Assembly (NCBI RefSeq): GCF_963674565.1
Contig: NZ_OY771430.1
Location: 4,340,001 to 4,404,000, forward strand
Source of the DNA: an uncultured Carboxylicivirga sp.
GTDB taxonomy: Bacteria; Bacteroidota; Bacteroidia; Bacteroidales; Marinilabiliaceae
Direction of reading: 5' to 3'
Length of the DNA: 64,000 nt
In this document: positions 45,921 through 56,005 of the stretch, piece by piece
Layout of the letters: each line of letters opens with the position of its first letter
Position numbering within the stretch: position 1 is the stretch's first letter
Translations under genes and position numbers: made by a program
Notes under the pieces: model-generated
What the model was told of the DNA's origin: nothing
Seen by the model: the letters and a program-made list of their open reading frames with translations, nothing else
Database searches by the model: none

Positions 45921-48296
45921 TTATGACTTTATTGTTCTAACAGCAAACACAGGTCCTGCCCGATGACCATCATGAGGCAGGAGTTCTATTTTAATTTTAT
46001 TCTTATTCTCAATCAGCTGTTCCGGAATTTCATAAGTTACATTAATAAATTTCCCCGGGGCCATATTTGTGATGTTTTCGGTAGCAATTACCTGACCTTC
46101 AACTGTAATGTCAAAGGTATGACTTCCTGCAAAACCACCCCAGTATTCAAATACAAGAGAATTCTTTTTAGAAGGTTCTACAGTCATTTCAAAGGAGGCA
46201 AAACCTTCCTTAGGTATCTCGCGGTATTTTCTCGATTTATATTCACCTACCCACGATGCTTCCTCTTTAAAATTATGGTCACGCTCCGGTTGCATTTCTC
46301 CCAATCGGAACAGATCAATTGTTTTTAGTTCCAGCTCTTTCTTTTTAGCCTGTTCTTCTTTGTATTTCTTTTGCTGATGCTTCCATTCGTTTGGGGTGTA
46401 CGAATCCCAGTAAACGGTATAGGTGCAATTGTGCGTGCGATAAAATGGTTGCAGTTCAACCGCCCTTGGTTGAGCTATATCAGTTAATTTAAATGTATTA
46501 AAACCTTTTCCCGATTCAACTAACCAGCTTGCCGGATCTGCATCTTTTGTCATCAGAACAGGAACATATAAAGGATCCGCAATCTTTGGATCATTTTCTG
46601 GCCCCAGAATACCAGCCAACAAAACCGGACCGTTAAATATGGCTATTCTGTTTTTGTTATCCGGCATCGATTCTGTATGGATGTTAAATGGCATATCAAT
46701 TTTAATAAGGTCACCATTTTTCCATGTATCACCCAGATTAATAAATGATCCGGGTTGAGCATCAAAAGCGAATGTTTTACCATTAATGCTTATTTTAAAA
46801 CCTTGTGAAGCCCAAGCCGGGTAACGTACTTTTAAGGATAAGTTTTTAATTTCGGATTGATCAGTTATTACTTTCAAAGTTGTTCCTTCCTCTTCGGGGA
46901 AAAGTGTAGTTTGTTTTAAGCTAAAACCTTTCTCTTTCCAGTTAACTTCTGAAGCAATAAATTGACCTACAAATAATTCATTGGTAGAATGATAATATAT
47001 GTTTTGAGCGTATTTAGCGTGATTCTCCATTCCGGATCCGACACAACAGGTAAAATCATGTGGATCTTCATAAACTTTGAACCCTCCCATGTCCAGAGAC
47101 AAATGGTAGATTACTCTTCCATCTTCAGGATGTTGAGAGGACAAAATATGATTAATCAAAGCTCTTTCGTAATAATCAAGAATTTCTACGGATGGGTTCC
47201 ATTGAAATAAGTGCCTTGATAATTTTAGCATATTATAAACACAACAAGTCTCAGCTGTATTATTACTCAATTGATCGTTTAACTGATCCGGTTCATATAA
47301 ATATTCGTAATTATCAAAGTCGCCTGCAACATAAGCATGATGATGTACCATCATATTCCAAAAGTTAATAGCACCTTTATAATCACTTATATCTCCAGTT
47401 AACTCATAACTACGTGCCAGTGCCAGAAATTTTGGAACTTGTGTATTACAATGTTTGCCGCCGAGTATGTCATGATCTTTTATAATGGGATCAACAATAG
47501 CCTTATGTCTGAATTTATTGGAATATTCAAGATAGATGGGATTACCCGTTTCTCCATAAAGGTCGAGAAATGTTTCAGGTATGCCACCAAACTCGCAGTT
47601 TAGCATGTCCTGTAACTGCTCATCGTTTAACTCTTTCACAATTTGTCCTACCCATCGAGCTAACTTTTCATCAACTTCAAGAGCCTTTTTATTATCACAA
47701 AGTTTATAAACATGAAACAATCCATCCATTATTTTATGAATGGTATAAAATGGAGACCATAAACCGTTGAGGTTAAATCCCTGTGCTTTTATTTGTCCTT
47801 TGGCTACCTCTTCGGTTAGCACCTTTTCGGTGTTCTCAAAAGCACCAATAAAACCGGATTTGTTTTGAGCCTGACACAAGACTAATTCATCAACGATGTA
47901 GTTGGCACGATTCAGAAATTCTTTGTCGCCAGTGGTTTGATACATCTGGCTAATAGCTGTCATGTAATGTCCGAGGCTATGTCCCGCTAGTGATTCACCT
48001 TCCCAACCCTCATAATGCTCTGCTTTGGCTTCCAATCCTGCATTGGTTCTGAATCTTGCCAGGAAGCGATCCGGTTCATAGGCAAGTAAAGTGTTCTTTC
48101 CTAGTTCGGTGGCATGATAAAATGGACCTTCGAGCAATGTAACATCTTTAATAGAAAATAACTCAACCCTGGGTTTCACTGATTCATCAATTGCTTTTGT
48201 TTTGTCATGATTACATGACATAGAAATCAATAATAAAAGAGTTGTGACAACTAATGTGTGTTTCTTCTTGATACGGGGCGGTGATAATTTGAACAT
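45921..48296 (-). CDS. DUF1680 glycosidase, GH146-like (beta-L-arabinofuranosidase), copy A
   Basis: A 791-aa lipoprotein (lipobox SMSC). The (alpha/alpha)6 barrel shows LLEGPFYHATELGKNTLLAY, a GWEGESLAGHSLGHYMTAIS motif, the metal/nucleophile cysteines ETCCVYNM (~350) and FTCCVGSGMEN (~415), as in DUF1680 enzymes where Zn-bound Cys is the nucleophile. A DUF4986-like part and a C-terminal beta-sandwich (GGFAGSHTFDITVEGQ) follow. Its closest named relatives are GH146 beta-L-arabinofuranosidases such as BT0349, judged by sequence features from memory. It carries a 15-bp motif 89 bp upstream (48385-48399) shared with the GH127 gene at 56006. Confidence 0.85.
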   Translation of the reverse strand: MFKLSPPRIKKKHTLVVTTLLLLISMSCNHDKTKAIDESVKPRVELFSIKDVTLLEGPFYHATELGKNTLLAYEPDRFLARFRTNAGLEAKAEHYEGWEGESLAGHSLGHYMTAISQMYQTTGDKEFLNRANYIVDELVLCQAQNKSGFIGAFENTEKVLTEEVAKGQIKAQGFNLNGLWSPFYTIHKIMDGLFHVYKLCDNKKALEVDEKLARWVGQIVKELNDEQLQDMLNCEFGGIPETFLDLYGETGNPIYLEYSNKFRHKAIVDPIIKDHDILGGKHCNTQVPKFLALARSYELTGDISDYKGAINFWNMMVHHHAYVAGDFDNYEYLYEPDQLNDQLSNNTAETCCVYNMLKLSRHLFQWNPSVEILDYYERALINHILSSQHPEDGRVIYHLSLDMGGFKVYEDPHDFTCCVGSGMENHAKYAQNIYYHSTNELFVGQFIASEVNWKEKGFSLKQTTLFPEEEGTTLKVITDQSEIKNLSLKVRYPAWASQGFKISINGKTFAFDAQPGSFINLGDTWKNGDLIKIDMPFNIHTESMPDNKNRIAIFNGPVLLAGILGPENDPKIADPLYVPVLMTKDADPASWLVESGKGFNTFKLTDIAQPRAVELQPFYRTHNCTYTVYWDSYTPNEWKHQQKKYKEEQAKKKELELKTIDLFRLGEMQPERDHNFKEEASWVGEYKSRKYREIPKEGFASFEMTVEPSKKNSLVFEYWGGFAGSHTFDITVEGQVIATENITNMAPGKFINVTYEIPEQLIENKNKIKIELLPHDGHRAGPVFAVRTIKS

Positions 48297-48384
48297 ATTT
48301 TATTCTTTCCTGGATTACTGATTTTTTCTCATGGTGAAGAAGAAAAATATTTCAGGCAACAGCTGTCATGAAGGTTTAAATAAC

Positions 48385-48399
48385 TAGTACAAATGTTTA
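48385..48399 (-). promoter_or_regulatory. Shared 15-bp motif upstream of GH146-like copy A
   Basis: TAGTACAAATGTTTA on the plus strand (TAAACATTTGTACTA in the reading direction), identical to 58490-58504 and at nearly the same distance (89 bp) from the gene start. CATTTG resembles a Bacteroidota -7 element; it may be the promoter or a regulator site. Confidence 0.55.
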
Positions 48400-48439
48400 G
48401 CTCATCACACCAATTGCTGAAAATTTATTCATAATCCAA

Positions 48440-50218
48440 TCAAATCTTCTGAGTTAATTCTTTTAACAATTCTCTTTCTTCATCATTTAAAGCCGGAGCA
48501 AGCTTCTCAAAGCATTGTTGATGATAATTATTTATCCATCTGATTTCGGTCTCAGTTAATAGACTTTTCTCAATCAGTTTGGTATCGATGGGACAAAGGG
48601 TAAGGGTTTCAAATTGAAGAAAACGACCATATTCGTTTGTCATCCATTCTTTACAAACCATCACATTCTCGGTTCTGATTCCATATAATCCTTCACGATA
48701 AAAAGCTGGCTCATCAGACATTACCATTCCGGGTTCAATCACTCGGTTATTGTATTCCTGTCGGATGCTCATGGGGCCTTCGTGAACGTTTAGAAAGAAT
48801 CCAATTCCATGAGCCGTACCGTGACCATAGTTTCGGGCTGTTTGCCACATGGCATGACGGGCTGCCAAATCAAGATTACAACCTAAGGTATTGGCCGGGA
48901 ATTTAAGTTCGGCCAGTCCGATGGTTCCCTTAAGTGTGATGGTAAAATCTTCTTTTGCCAAATCAGTTGGATCACCCAAACAAACTGTTCGTGTAATATC
49001 GGTTGTTCCTTCTAAATACTGCCCTCCTGAATCAAATAATAAGATACCATCATTGGTGATGGAAGCAGCCGTTTCGGGTGTGACAGAGCGATGAACTATT
49101 GCACCATTGCCATTATAGCCGACAATGGAATGGAAGCTGGCTCCCATAAAATTTTCCTGTTCAGATCTGAATTCTTCCAGTTTAAGTAAAACATCATACT
49201 CTGTAATGTTTTCGACCCCTGCAGATTGATATAGCCAATTTAAAAACCTGACCATGGCAACTCCATCTTTTTGCATGGCGATCTCAAACATCTTAATTTC
49301 ATGATCTGACTTTATGGCTTTTAAGATGGCAGCTATCGATAAAGTATATTCAATTTTGACTTCTTTACTTAAGGCATTTTTTAAAGCGTAGTTAACTCTA
49401 TCCGGATCAATCAATAATTTGCCCTGAATGTTGTTAATATCTGAATAAATCTGCTCATACGGAAGTATGTTTATTTCTTCGTTTTGCAGTTTGTCCTTTA
49501 ATGAATCAGGAATCTTTTGTTGGTTAACATACAGCTCGCATGTTGATTTACTGATGAGAGCAAAAGCGATAAACACAGGGTTGAAATCAACATCATTACC
49601 ACGAAGGTTAAATGTCCAGGCGATATCATCCAAGGCAGTTAAAATAATGAAGTCAGCTTTTTTCTCATCCAGATGATATCTTATCTGATCAATCTTCTGG
49701 ATGCGTGAATGGCCTGCATAATCTACTGCATGTTCAAATATTGGATTGGATGGTAATTCGGGGCGATCCGTCCAAAATGAGTTCAATAAATCACCACAAT
49801 CTGTCAGTTTAATATCATAACCAGAAAGCTCTGACTGTAACGACTCATAAGCAGAAATGGATATGCAGCTGGCATCTGTTCCGGCAAGTTGATTGGATGT
49901 TAATTGACTGCTGATCCATTGTGCCGGGCTGGGAGTTCCTTCTATTCTGAATTTCATTAACTGAATACCTGTTCCTTCCAACTGACTGACAGCCTGTAGA
50001 AAATACCTCGAATCGGTCCATAACGCTGCATCGTTTAAGGTAACCACCATAAAGCCCATCGAACCATTAAAACCACTGATAAACTCCCTAATCTGCCAAT
50101 GATTGGGCATATATTCGCTCTGATGAGGATCGGAACCCGACATGTACCATGCTGCGATTCCTTTATTTGTCATTTCATTTCTTAGTTGTTGCAGACGATT
50201 CTTTATGATGTTTTCCAT
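48440..50218 (-). CDS. Aminopeptidase P-family Xaa-Pro aminopeptidase (M24B)
   Basis: A 592-aa cytoplasmic metallopeptidase (no signal peptide) that removes the N-terminal residue before proline. Creatinase-like N-terminal domains are followed by the pita-bread catalytic domain. Metal ligands are visible in LLFDSGGQYLEGTTDITRTV (~396-407), HGTAHGIGFFLNVHEGP (~470), SDEPAFYREGLYGIRTENV (~500) and the final Glu region. Its presence inside a glycosidase locus is unusual and fits a proline/hydroxyproline-rich peptide substrate. A strong terminator (50241-50279) precedes it, so it begins its own transcript or needs read-through. Confidence 0.93.
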   Translation of the reverse strand: MENIIKNRLQQLRNEMTNKGIAAWYMSGSDPHQSEYMPNHWQIREFISGFNGSMGFMVVTLNDAALWTDSRYFLQAVSQLEGTGIQLMKFRIEGTPSPAQWISSQLTSNQLAGTDASCISISAYESLQSELSGYDIKLTDCGDLLNSFWTDRPELPSNPIFEHAVDYAGHSRIQKIDQIRYHLDEKKADFIILTALDDIAWTFNLRGNDVDFNPVFIAFALISKSTCELYVNQQKIPDSLKDKLQNEEINILPYEQIYSDINNIQGKLLIDPDRVNYALKNALSKEVKIEYTLSIAAILKAIKSDHEIKMFEIAMQKDGVAMVRFLNWLYQSAGVENITEYDVLLKLEEFRSEQENFMGASFHSIVGYNGNGAIVHRSVTPETAASITNDGILLFDSGGQYLEGTTDITRTVCLGDPTDLAKEDFTITLKGTIGLAELKFPANTLGCNLDLAARHAMWQTARNYGHGTAHGIGFFLNVHEGPMSIRQEYNNRVIEPGMVMSDEPAFYREGLYGIRTENVMVCKEWMTNEYGRFLQFETLTLCPIDTKLIEKSLLTETEIRWINNYHQQCFEKLAPALNDEERELLKELTQKI

Positions 50219-50240
50219 GGTTTCTATACTTGTGGTGTTT

Positions 50241-50279
50241 AAAAAATAAAAGTCAAAGGTGAAAGCTTTGACTTTTATT
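50241..50279 (-). terminator. Strong intrinsic terminator inside the locus
   Basis: Perfect 14-bp arms AATAAAAGTCAAAG / CTTTGACTTTTATT (50245-50258, 50266-50279) around a 7-nt loop; on the minus strand it runs into a T run (50241-50246 reversed). It separates the GH146-like copy B gene from the aminopeptidase. Confidence 0.85.
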
Positions 50280-50318
50280 CGAAATCTAATTTAGCACTTA
50301 ATATTAATTATAAACCAA

Positions 50319-52682
50319 TTATCTTTTAATGGTTCGAACACTGAATACAGGACCTGCCCGATGGCCTTCATGAGGTACCAGTTTTACCTTTACTTTTCCA
50401 CCATTGACGGTTAAATTATCGGGTAATTCATATACCTGGTAAAAGAATTCTCCGGGGCGTTTATTCTTCAGGTTTTCAGTTACCAGTTTTTGGTCATTAA
50501 CAAAAATATCGAAGGTAAGTGACCACGGGAATCCGCCCCAGTATTCAAATACCAGTGCCATGGGTTGGCCCGAGTAGACTGTCATGTCAAACGAGAACCA
50601 TCCGCCTCTGTCAGCCTGACGGTATCTTTTTTGCTTAAACTGATCAACAAATACTTTGTCACCTTCATAATTATGATCTCTTTCCGGCTGCATTTCACCC
50701 AGTTGAAAGAAATCAATGGTCATGTTATCAATCTTCTTCTTCTGGTCTTGTTTTGCTCTGTATTCAGCTTGTTTCTCGTCCCAGTCGGCCTGGTCAAACA
50801 AATCGAAGTAAACAGAGTATCTTCTTTCATGCGTTTGATAAAATGGTTTGAAAACCACATCGCGAGGTCGACCTACATCATGTGTCGTAAAAGTATTTAC
50901 TTTTCCTTCGACCGGTTTCATCCAATCAGATGGATTGCGCGATTCGCTCATTAATACCGGCACATACATCAGCTCACTTACCTTAAGATCATCTTCAGGA
51001 CCTAAATCGCCTGCCAGTACCAATGGCCCATACATAATGGCTACACGGTTTGAATCATCAGGCATTGTTTCCAGTCTCAGACTGAATGGCATCTTAAGCT
51101 TTACAACATCACCATCCTTCCAATTGCGGTTAATGCTTACAAAACTGCCCGGTTTTTGATTGACAGCAATGGCTTTATCATTCACTGTAATTTCAATCCC
51201 TTGTTCAGCCCAATAAGGATAACGTAATTGCAGAGTAAATTCCTTTGGTTTCTCTGTTTTGAATGTTAATTGAGTACCTTGCTCATCTGGATATTGAGTG
51301 TCCTGAATGATCTTTACACCTTTGTCTTTCCAGTTTAGTTCCGATGCAATATATTGGCTAATATATAACTCATTGTTGTTATGGTAGTAGATGTTACGAC
51401 CGTATTTCGAGTGATTCTCCATTCCTGTTCCAACACAGCAGGTGAACCAATGAGGATCCTGATAAACCTTATGACCTCCCATCTCCAGTGAAAGGTTGTA
51501 AATAACTCTTCCATCTTCCGGATGTTGAGACGACAGAATATGATTAAAAAGGGCACGTTCGTAAAAATCAGCAACTTCGGGTTGAGCTTCCCAGCTAAAC
51601 ATATGACTCGAAAGCTTAAGCATGTTATACACATTGCAGGTTTCTGTGGTGCCATCGCTTAACTGATCGCGCAGAGAGTCGGGTGCTCCAAAATATTCAT
51701 GATTACAATGCCCACCTGTTACATACGAATGATGATGAACAACTCTGTCCCAGAAAAATTCTGCAGCACTACGATCTTTCTCGTTTCCGGTTAATTCGTA
51801 GATACGTGCCAAACCAACCAGTTTTGGTACCTGCGTGTTGGCATGTTTTCCGGGCAAAATATTCTCGTTAATGGATAATGGATCTAGAATTGACTTATGA
51901 TAGAAAGCATCCGTCATTTTCATGTAGGTGGTGTCACCGGTAACTGCGTATAACTCAGCTAAAGCTTCGTTAATACCACCATGTTCACAATTCAGCATCA
52001 ACTGGATTTGGTCATCGCTCAGATCTTTCACAACAGTTTGTAACCAATCGGCAAACTTTTTATTGATCTCAAGAGCTTTTTGATTTCCGCATAATTCATA
52101 GGCATCCATCAAACCCATCATCACTTTATGCTGGGTATAATAAGGAACCCAAATGCCGTTTAAGTCAAAACCTTGTGAGCGAATATTACCATTGGCTACT
52201 TCTTCTTCCAGAATTCTTTTCCCATCAGGGAATGCACCAATGTACCCATCACCATCTGCTTTCTGACACTCTTCCAATTGATCAACTATGTAATTGGCCC
52301 GATTCAGAAATTCTTCGTTACCGGTTGTTTTATACATCATACAGATGGCTGCCAGGTAATGACCTAAACTATGCCCAGCAATGGTGTTATCTTCCCAGCC
52401 ATGGTAATGTTCGGCTTTGGGTTCTAAACCGGCTTCAGAACGAAATTTGGCCAGTAATCGATCAGGCTCGTAGTTTAAGAGTGATTGCTCATTTAATTCT
52501 GTTGCATGCTTAAAAGGGCCATCCAAAAGTTTGACATCTTCCAGCGGAAAAGTGAGCACCTTGAAATCAACTACTTCACGTCCGTCAGTTTCAATTCTTG
52601 AATCAGTAGGTTGATTACATGAAATGGCAGAGCACACAAGGCCTAAAAATACAGTGCTTTTTATTAGGTTTTTTAATTGCAT
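50319..52682 (-). CDS. DUF1680 glycosidase, GH146-like, copy B
   Basis: A 787-aa lipoprotein (lipobox AISC), clearly a paralogue of copy A over its whole length: KLLDGPFKHATELNEQSLLN, AGHSLGHYLAAICMMY, FTCCVGTGMENHSKYGRN (~414) and the C-terminal beta-sandwich (GPVFSVRTIKR end). At the first motif the second Cys of copy A is Asn here (ETCNVYNM, ~346), while the core E-T-C is retained. Family members cleave beta-L-arabinofuranosyl bonds. It ends before the terminator at 50241-50279 and is followed upstream by a small zincin gene 15 bp away. Confidence 0.85.
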   Translation of the reverse strand: MQLKNLIKSTVFLGLVCSAISCNQPTDSRIETDGREVVDFKVLTFPLEDVKLLDGPFKHATELNEQSLLNYEPDRLLAKFRSEAGLEPKAEHYHGWEDNTIAGHSLGHYLAAICMMYKTTGNEEFLNRANYIVDQLEECQKADGDGYIGAFPDGKRILEEEVANGNIRSQGFDLNGIWVPYYTQHKVMMGLMDAYELCGNQKALEINKKFADWLQTVVKDLSDDQIQLMLNCEHGGINEALAELYAVTGDTTYMKMTDAFYHKSILDPLSINENILPGKHANTQVPKLVGLARIYELTGNEKDRSAAEFFWDRVVHHHSYVTGGHCNHEYFGAPDSLRDQLSDGTTETCNVYNMLKLSSHMFSWEAQPEVADFYERALFNHILSSQHPEDGRVIYNLSLEMGGHKVYQDPHWFTCCVGTGMENHSKYGRNIYYHNNNELYISQYIASELNWKDKGVKIIQDTQYPDEQGTQLTFKTEKPKEFTLQLRYPYWAEQGIEITVNDKAIAVNQKPGSFVSINRNWKDGDVVKLKMPFSLRLETMPDDSNRVAIMYGPLVLAGDLGPEDDLKVSELMYVPVLMSESRNPSDWMKPVEGKVNTFTTHDVGRPRDVVFKPFYQTHERRYSVYFDLFDQADWDEKQAEYRAKQDQKKKIDNMTIDFFQLGEMQPERDHNYEGDKVFVDQFKQKRYRQADRGGWFSFDMTVYSGQPMALVFEYWGGFPWSLTFDIFVNDQKLVTENLKNKRPGEFFYQVYELPDNLTVNGGKVKVKLVPHEGHRAGPVFSVRTIKR

Positions 52683-52697
52683 AATAATCGTATTTGA

Positions 52698-53531
52698 TTA
52701 CTCTGTGTAGAGATTTTCTGCACTATGACAGGAAGGACTTTGCTTGAAGTCGGAAAAATATTTACTGACCAACTCATACAGGTCAGGATCATATTTTTTC
52801 ATGTCATCACGGGTATTAACCCAGTTATGCTTACCATCTGTTTTTGCCACTTCGGCGTTAACATTAAACCAGTTCTGAACGCCTTCTGCCCAGTATTCAT
52901 AAAGGTTGGTGGCAGCATAGGTGTTTTTATATTTACCTTTAGCTATTGCGTTATCCAAGAGTTTTTGAAGTGTATCGTTAAAGGTTGAATCAATAGGAGC
53001 TATACCAATCAGGTGAATAGCATGCGCAAATTCGTGAATGGTAATATCCTCGGCATGGTACTTATCAATCTGATAACAAAGAAGATTCTCCTCGGCACAC
53101 GTAGTTAAAGGTAAATCCATATCACCACCTAATCCGCGTGCACGAACATCCCAGTTGATTGTTGTATCATTTGCCAGGTGAGCATGTTCAGGTATGTCGG
53201 TAGTTCCTTCATAACGTGCCATGATTCCTAAACGGGCTCCGACTTTCACCATTTGGTTTAAAACATCGTCAGGTAGATCAGCAGTCATAAAATCGATGAT
53301 CTCACATGCTTTCACAAAGGCAGAATCGGGCACACGCCACGAACTCATAATATGAATACCATTGATGTTCGCATATTTTTTGTAAAACGGATCAAGTTTT
53401 AACGATGCAGGCGGTACTGTAATAGTATATTTTTCGGATGCACTGTTACTTTCCTTGTTGTTATTGGCACATGATAATGAAAGTATAACAGTCATCATCA
53501 CGGCTAAAAGTAAAATCGATTTTATGTTCAT
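52698..53531 (-). CDS. Zincin metalloprotease lipoprotein
   Basis: A 277-aa lipoprotein (lipobox SLSC). The zinc site HEFAH is in ITIHEFAHAIHLIG (~165), with a third-ligand region EYWAEGVQNWF (~211) in the gluzincin style. Residues before it (ARGLGGDMDLPLTTCAEENL) contain a Cys pair with a possible disulfide. It has no named family I can be sure of. In the locus it lies between GH127 and GH146-like genes and should attack the peptide part of the substrate or process surface proteins. Confidence 0.8.
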   Translation of the reverse strand: MNIKSILLLAVMMTVILSLSCANNNKESNSASEKYTITVPPASLKLDPFYKKYANINGIHIMSSWRVPDSAFVKACEIIDFMTADLPDDVLNQMVKVGARLGIMARYEGTTDIPEHAHLANDTTINWDVRARGLGGDMDLPLTTCAEENLLCYQIDKYHAEDITIHEFAHAIHLIGIAPIDSTFNDTLQKLLDNAIAKGKYKNTYAATNLYEYWAEGVQNWFNVNAEVAKTDGKHNWVNTRDDMKKYDPDLYELVSKYFSDFKQSPSCHSAENLYTE

Positions 53532-53577
53532 TCTTCTTTCCTTTAAAAATGGTTAGTTTGTTGCGCTGTTGTACTAA

Positions 53578-55983
53578 CTATTTTAATTTCCATTCCAATA
53601 TACCAGCTGACTCGCCTTCCTGAAGCTTCGCTTTGATACGAATTGCCGTTGTTTCAACAGGTTTAAAGTTGATGGTATTGTATTGATCTAAATCCACTCC
53701 ATATTCGTCACTTGTTTCAATTTCGTTCCATTCTCCGGCCTTATTTTTATAAAGGATTGACCAATGCTCAGGTACACGGTAGTTACCATCGTAATGATCC
53801 ATATTCAGCCAGTAAACCGAAGATTGTGCTATCGTAACAGGTGATTCAAATTCATAGTCAACGGTTTCTTCGCTACCTTCTTTCAACCACCAGTAGAAAT
53901 ATGATTTGTCTACATCACCTGAGTTTTTAGGATCGAATCCATCATTTAAACCGGGAGCCCATCCGCTGGATGCAGTTGGTGTTGCTTTTGATTCCAATGA
54001 TGGAGCTTGTTTGGCAATAGCTGTTTCTTTATTGGCTGCCAACCAAACCAACATGTTGGAAGTTCCTCGGTTGTTCCATGCATAGTAAGGAATAGCTGTT
54101 AACTCAACAGTTTCTTCGTCTGTTTCACCTTTGTCACTACTAATTCGTTGAGCAGGCATTTTTAATTTAACCACTCCCCCCAATAGAGAAGCATCAAATT
54201 CATCCGTTACTTTAGCATCAGCAGATGCATAGTTATCGAACATGAAACCATCGTGGTTATCTTTATCCTCGAAACAATATACCACCGGTCCTCTTTGATA
54301 AGCTATTTTGTCCTGATCGTAGGTTGCCTTTTCGTTGGCAATAACTTTACGAACCGGCATTGGAAAATCAATAGTGATTTGATCACCAGCGTTCCATTTG
54401 TCATTTAATAAGATGTAACCATCTTCGGTTTTGACAGATTCCTTTTCACCATTTACACTTACCGTATATGCATCCTTGTTTTCGTTGGCAAAATGATATA
54501 GGTCAGATGGAACAGGTTGATTGTGGGCCCATCCCGGTATTCTGATTTTTAGTTCCATTTTGGTTGATGAAGGCTCATCAATGGTGATAGTAACCTTACC
54601 TTCCCATGGATATTTTGTTTCCTGACTAATAGCTACGGTTTCTTCTCCAAATGGAATTTTAGCAGAGCTTTGGGCAAATAAGTTCACATAAATAGTGTGT
54701 TTATCGGTAGCATACATATATCCCGGAACTGATGCCATAAAGCGGGTTATGTTGCCCGGGCAGCAAGCACATCCAAACCACGGCGCTCTTTCGTGATTAT
54801 GAACAGACTCCATAGGGTTATCGTAGAAGAATTTATCACCACTTAATGATACTCCGGAAATTACTCCGTTGTAAAGAGTCCGCTCCAGAACATCGTAATA
54901 CTTGGCTTCGTGTTCATTCAAGAATAAGCGGTAATTCCAGTACACATTCGAAATGGATGCACAGGTCTCGCAATAGGCAGTCATGTTGTTTAACTCGTAA
55001 TCAGGACCAAAACCTTCACCCTGAGCACGCGAGCCAATGCCACCTGTGATGTATAACTTTTTAGAAACAACGTTTTCCCAAACGCGTTTGGTAGCTTCCA
55101 TTAATTGTTGATCGTGAAGTAATGAAGCCACATCTGTAACGCCTGAATATAAATATCCTAAGCGAACAGCATGTCCAACAGCTTCTTCCTGTTCAACAAC
55201 AGGCATATGATCCTGGCTGTATGCATTTAATTTATGATCATTGGTTCCTTTACCGGTTTCATCAACAAAGTAACGAGCCAGATCAAGGTATTTCTTATCG
55301 TTGGTAACTCTGTAAAGTTTAACCAGTGCCATTTCAATAATCGGGTGACCCGAAGGTACATGTTTCTGACCTTCTTTTGGCCCGAATACTTCATTCACCA
55401 GATTGGCATTTTTGATGGCAATATCCAGTAGACTCCTTTTGCCGGTTGCCTGATAATGAGCTACAGCCGCTTCGTAAAGGTGACCACTGTTATAGAGCTC
55501 ATGACTGTTTAAACGATCCCATCGACCTTTACCGTACCATCCGGTTAATCGTTCGCATTTATTGGTTACACAAGTGGTTAGGTAACCATCATCTTCCTGA
55601 CCTGCAGCTATTAATGTGATCACACTATCCAAATAATTGTCCAAGTCAGCATCATATTGGGCAGCTAAAGTATAGGATGCGCCCTCTAATACTTTATAAA
55701 TATCTGTATCATCAAAAGGAAAATCACCCTGGTGATCAGTTTTAATTAGCCCACCAGCTAATGCAAAATTATCCAATCTGCCTGTTTCTTCACATTTACC
55801 AAAGGCCGAAGGAATAGAAACAGTTCGATTGATTTCAATTTTAGGTGCCCAAAATGCATCTGTCAGCTTTACATCGGTAAATGAAACAGGTGTTAGGGGA
55901 GCCTTTTGGTCCTCCTTACTCACGCAAGAAAAGGCCAAAAGGATTAGAATTGAGGAATATATTAAATGTTGTAGTTTCATCAA
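53578..55983 (-). CDS. GH127-family beta-L-arabinofuranosidase-type enzyme, copy A
   Basis: An 801-aa lipoprotein (lipobox AFSC). The DUF1680 barrel begins VSFTDVKLTDAFWAPKIEIN and has FDDTDIYKVLEGASYTLAAQ and SHELYNSGHLYEAAVAHYQA. The Zn/nucleophile residues are complete: YCETCAS (~336) and FGCACCPGN (~405), equal to Glu338, Cys340, Cys417 and Cys418 of HypBA1. A ~130-residue C-terminal discoidin-like domain (NDGFDPKNSG ... GILEWKLK) is added, which HypBA1 lacks. In studied relatives GH127 cuts beta-1,2-linked L-arabinofuranose; some members have other activities (for example aceric acid release), so the substrate is not fixed. Confidence 0.9.
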   Translation of the reverse strand: MMKLQHLIYSSILILLAFSCVSKEDQKAPLTPVSFTDVKLTDAFWAPKIEINRTVSIPSAFGKCEETGRLDNFALAGGLIKTDHQGDFPFDDTDIYKVLEGASYTLAAQYDADLDNYLDSVITLIAAGQEDDGYLTTCVTNKCERLTGWYGKGRWDRLNSHELYNSGHLYEAAVAHYQATGKRSLLDIAIKNANLVNEVFGPKEGQKHVPSGHPIIEMALVKLYRVTNDKKYLDLARYFVDETGKGTNDHKLNAYSQDHMPVVEQEEAVGHAVRLGYLYSGVTDVASLLHDQQLMEATKRVWENVVSKKLYITGGIGSRAQGEGFGPDYELNNMTAYCETCASISNVYWNYRLFLNEHEAKYYDVLERTLYNGVISGVSLSGDKFFYDNPMESVHNHERAPWFGCACCPGNITRFMASVPGYMYATDKHTIYVNLFAQSSAKIPFGEETVAISQETKYPWEGKVTITIDEPSSTKMELKIRIPGWAHNQPVPSDLYHFANENKDAYTVSVNGEKESVKTEDGYILLNDKWNAGDQITIDFPMPVRKVIANEKATYDQDKIAYQRGPVVYCFEDKDNHDGFMFDNYASADAKVTDEFDASLLGGVVKLKMPAQRISSDKGETDEETVELTAIPYYAWNNRGTSNMLVWLAANKETAIAKQAPSLESKATPTASSGWAPGLNDGFDPKNSGDVDKSYFYWWLKEGSEETVDYEFESPVTIAQSSVYWLNMDHYDGNYRVPEHWSILYKNKAGEWNEIETSDEYGVDLDQYNTINFKPVETTAIRIKAKLQEGESAGILEWKLK

Positions 55984-56005
55984 TTTGTGTTGAGTTTATT
56001 TCTGA

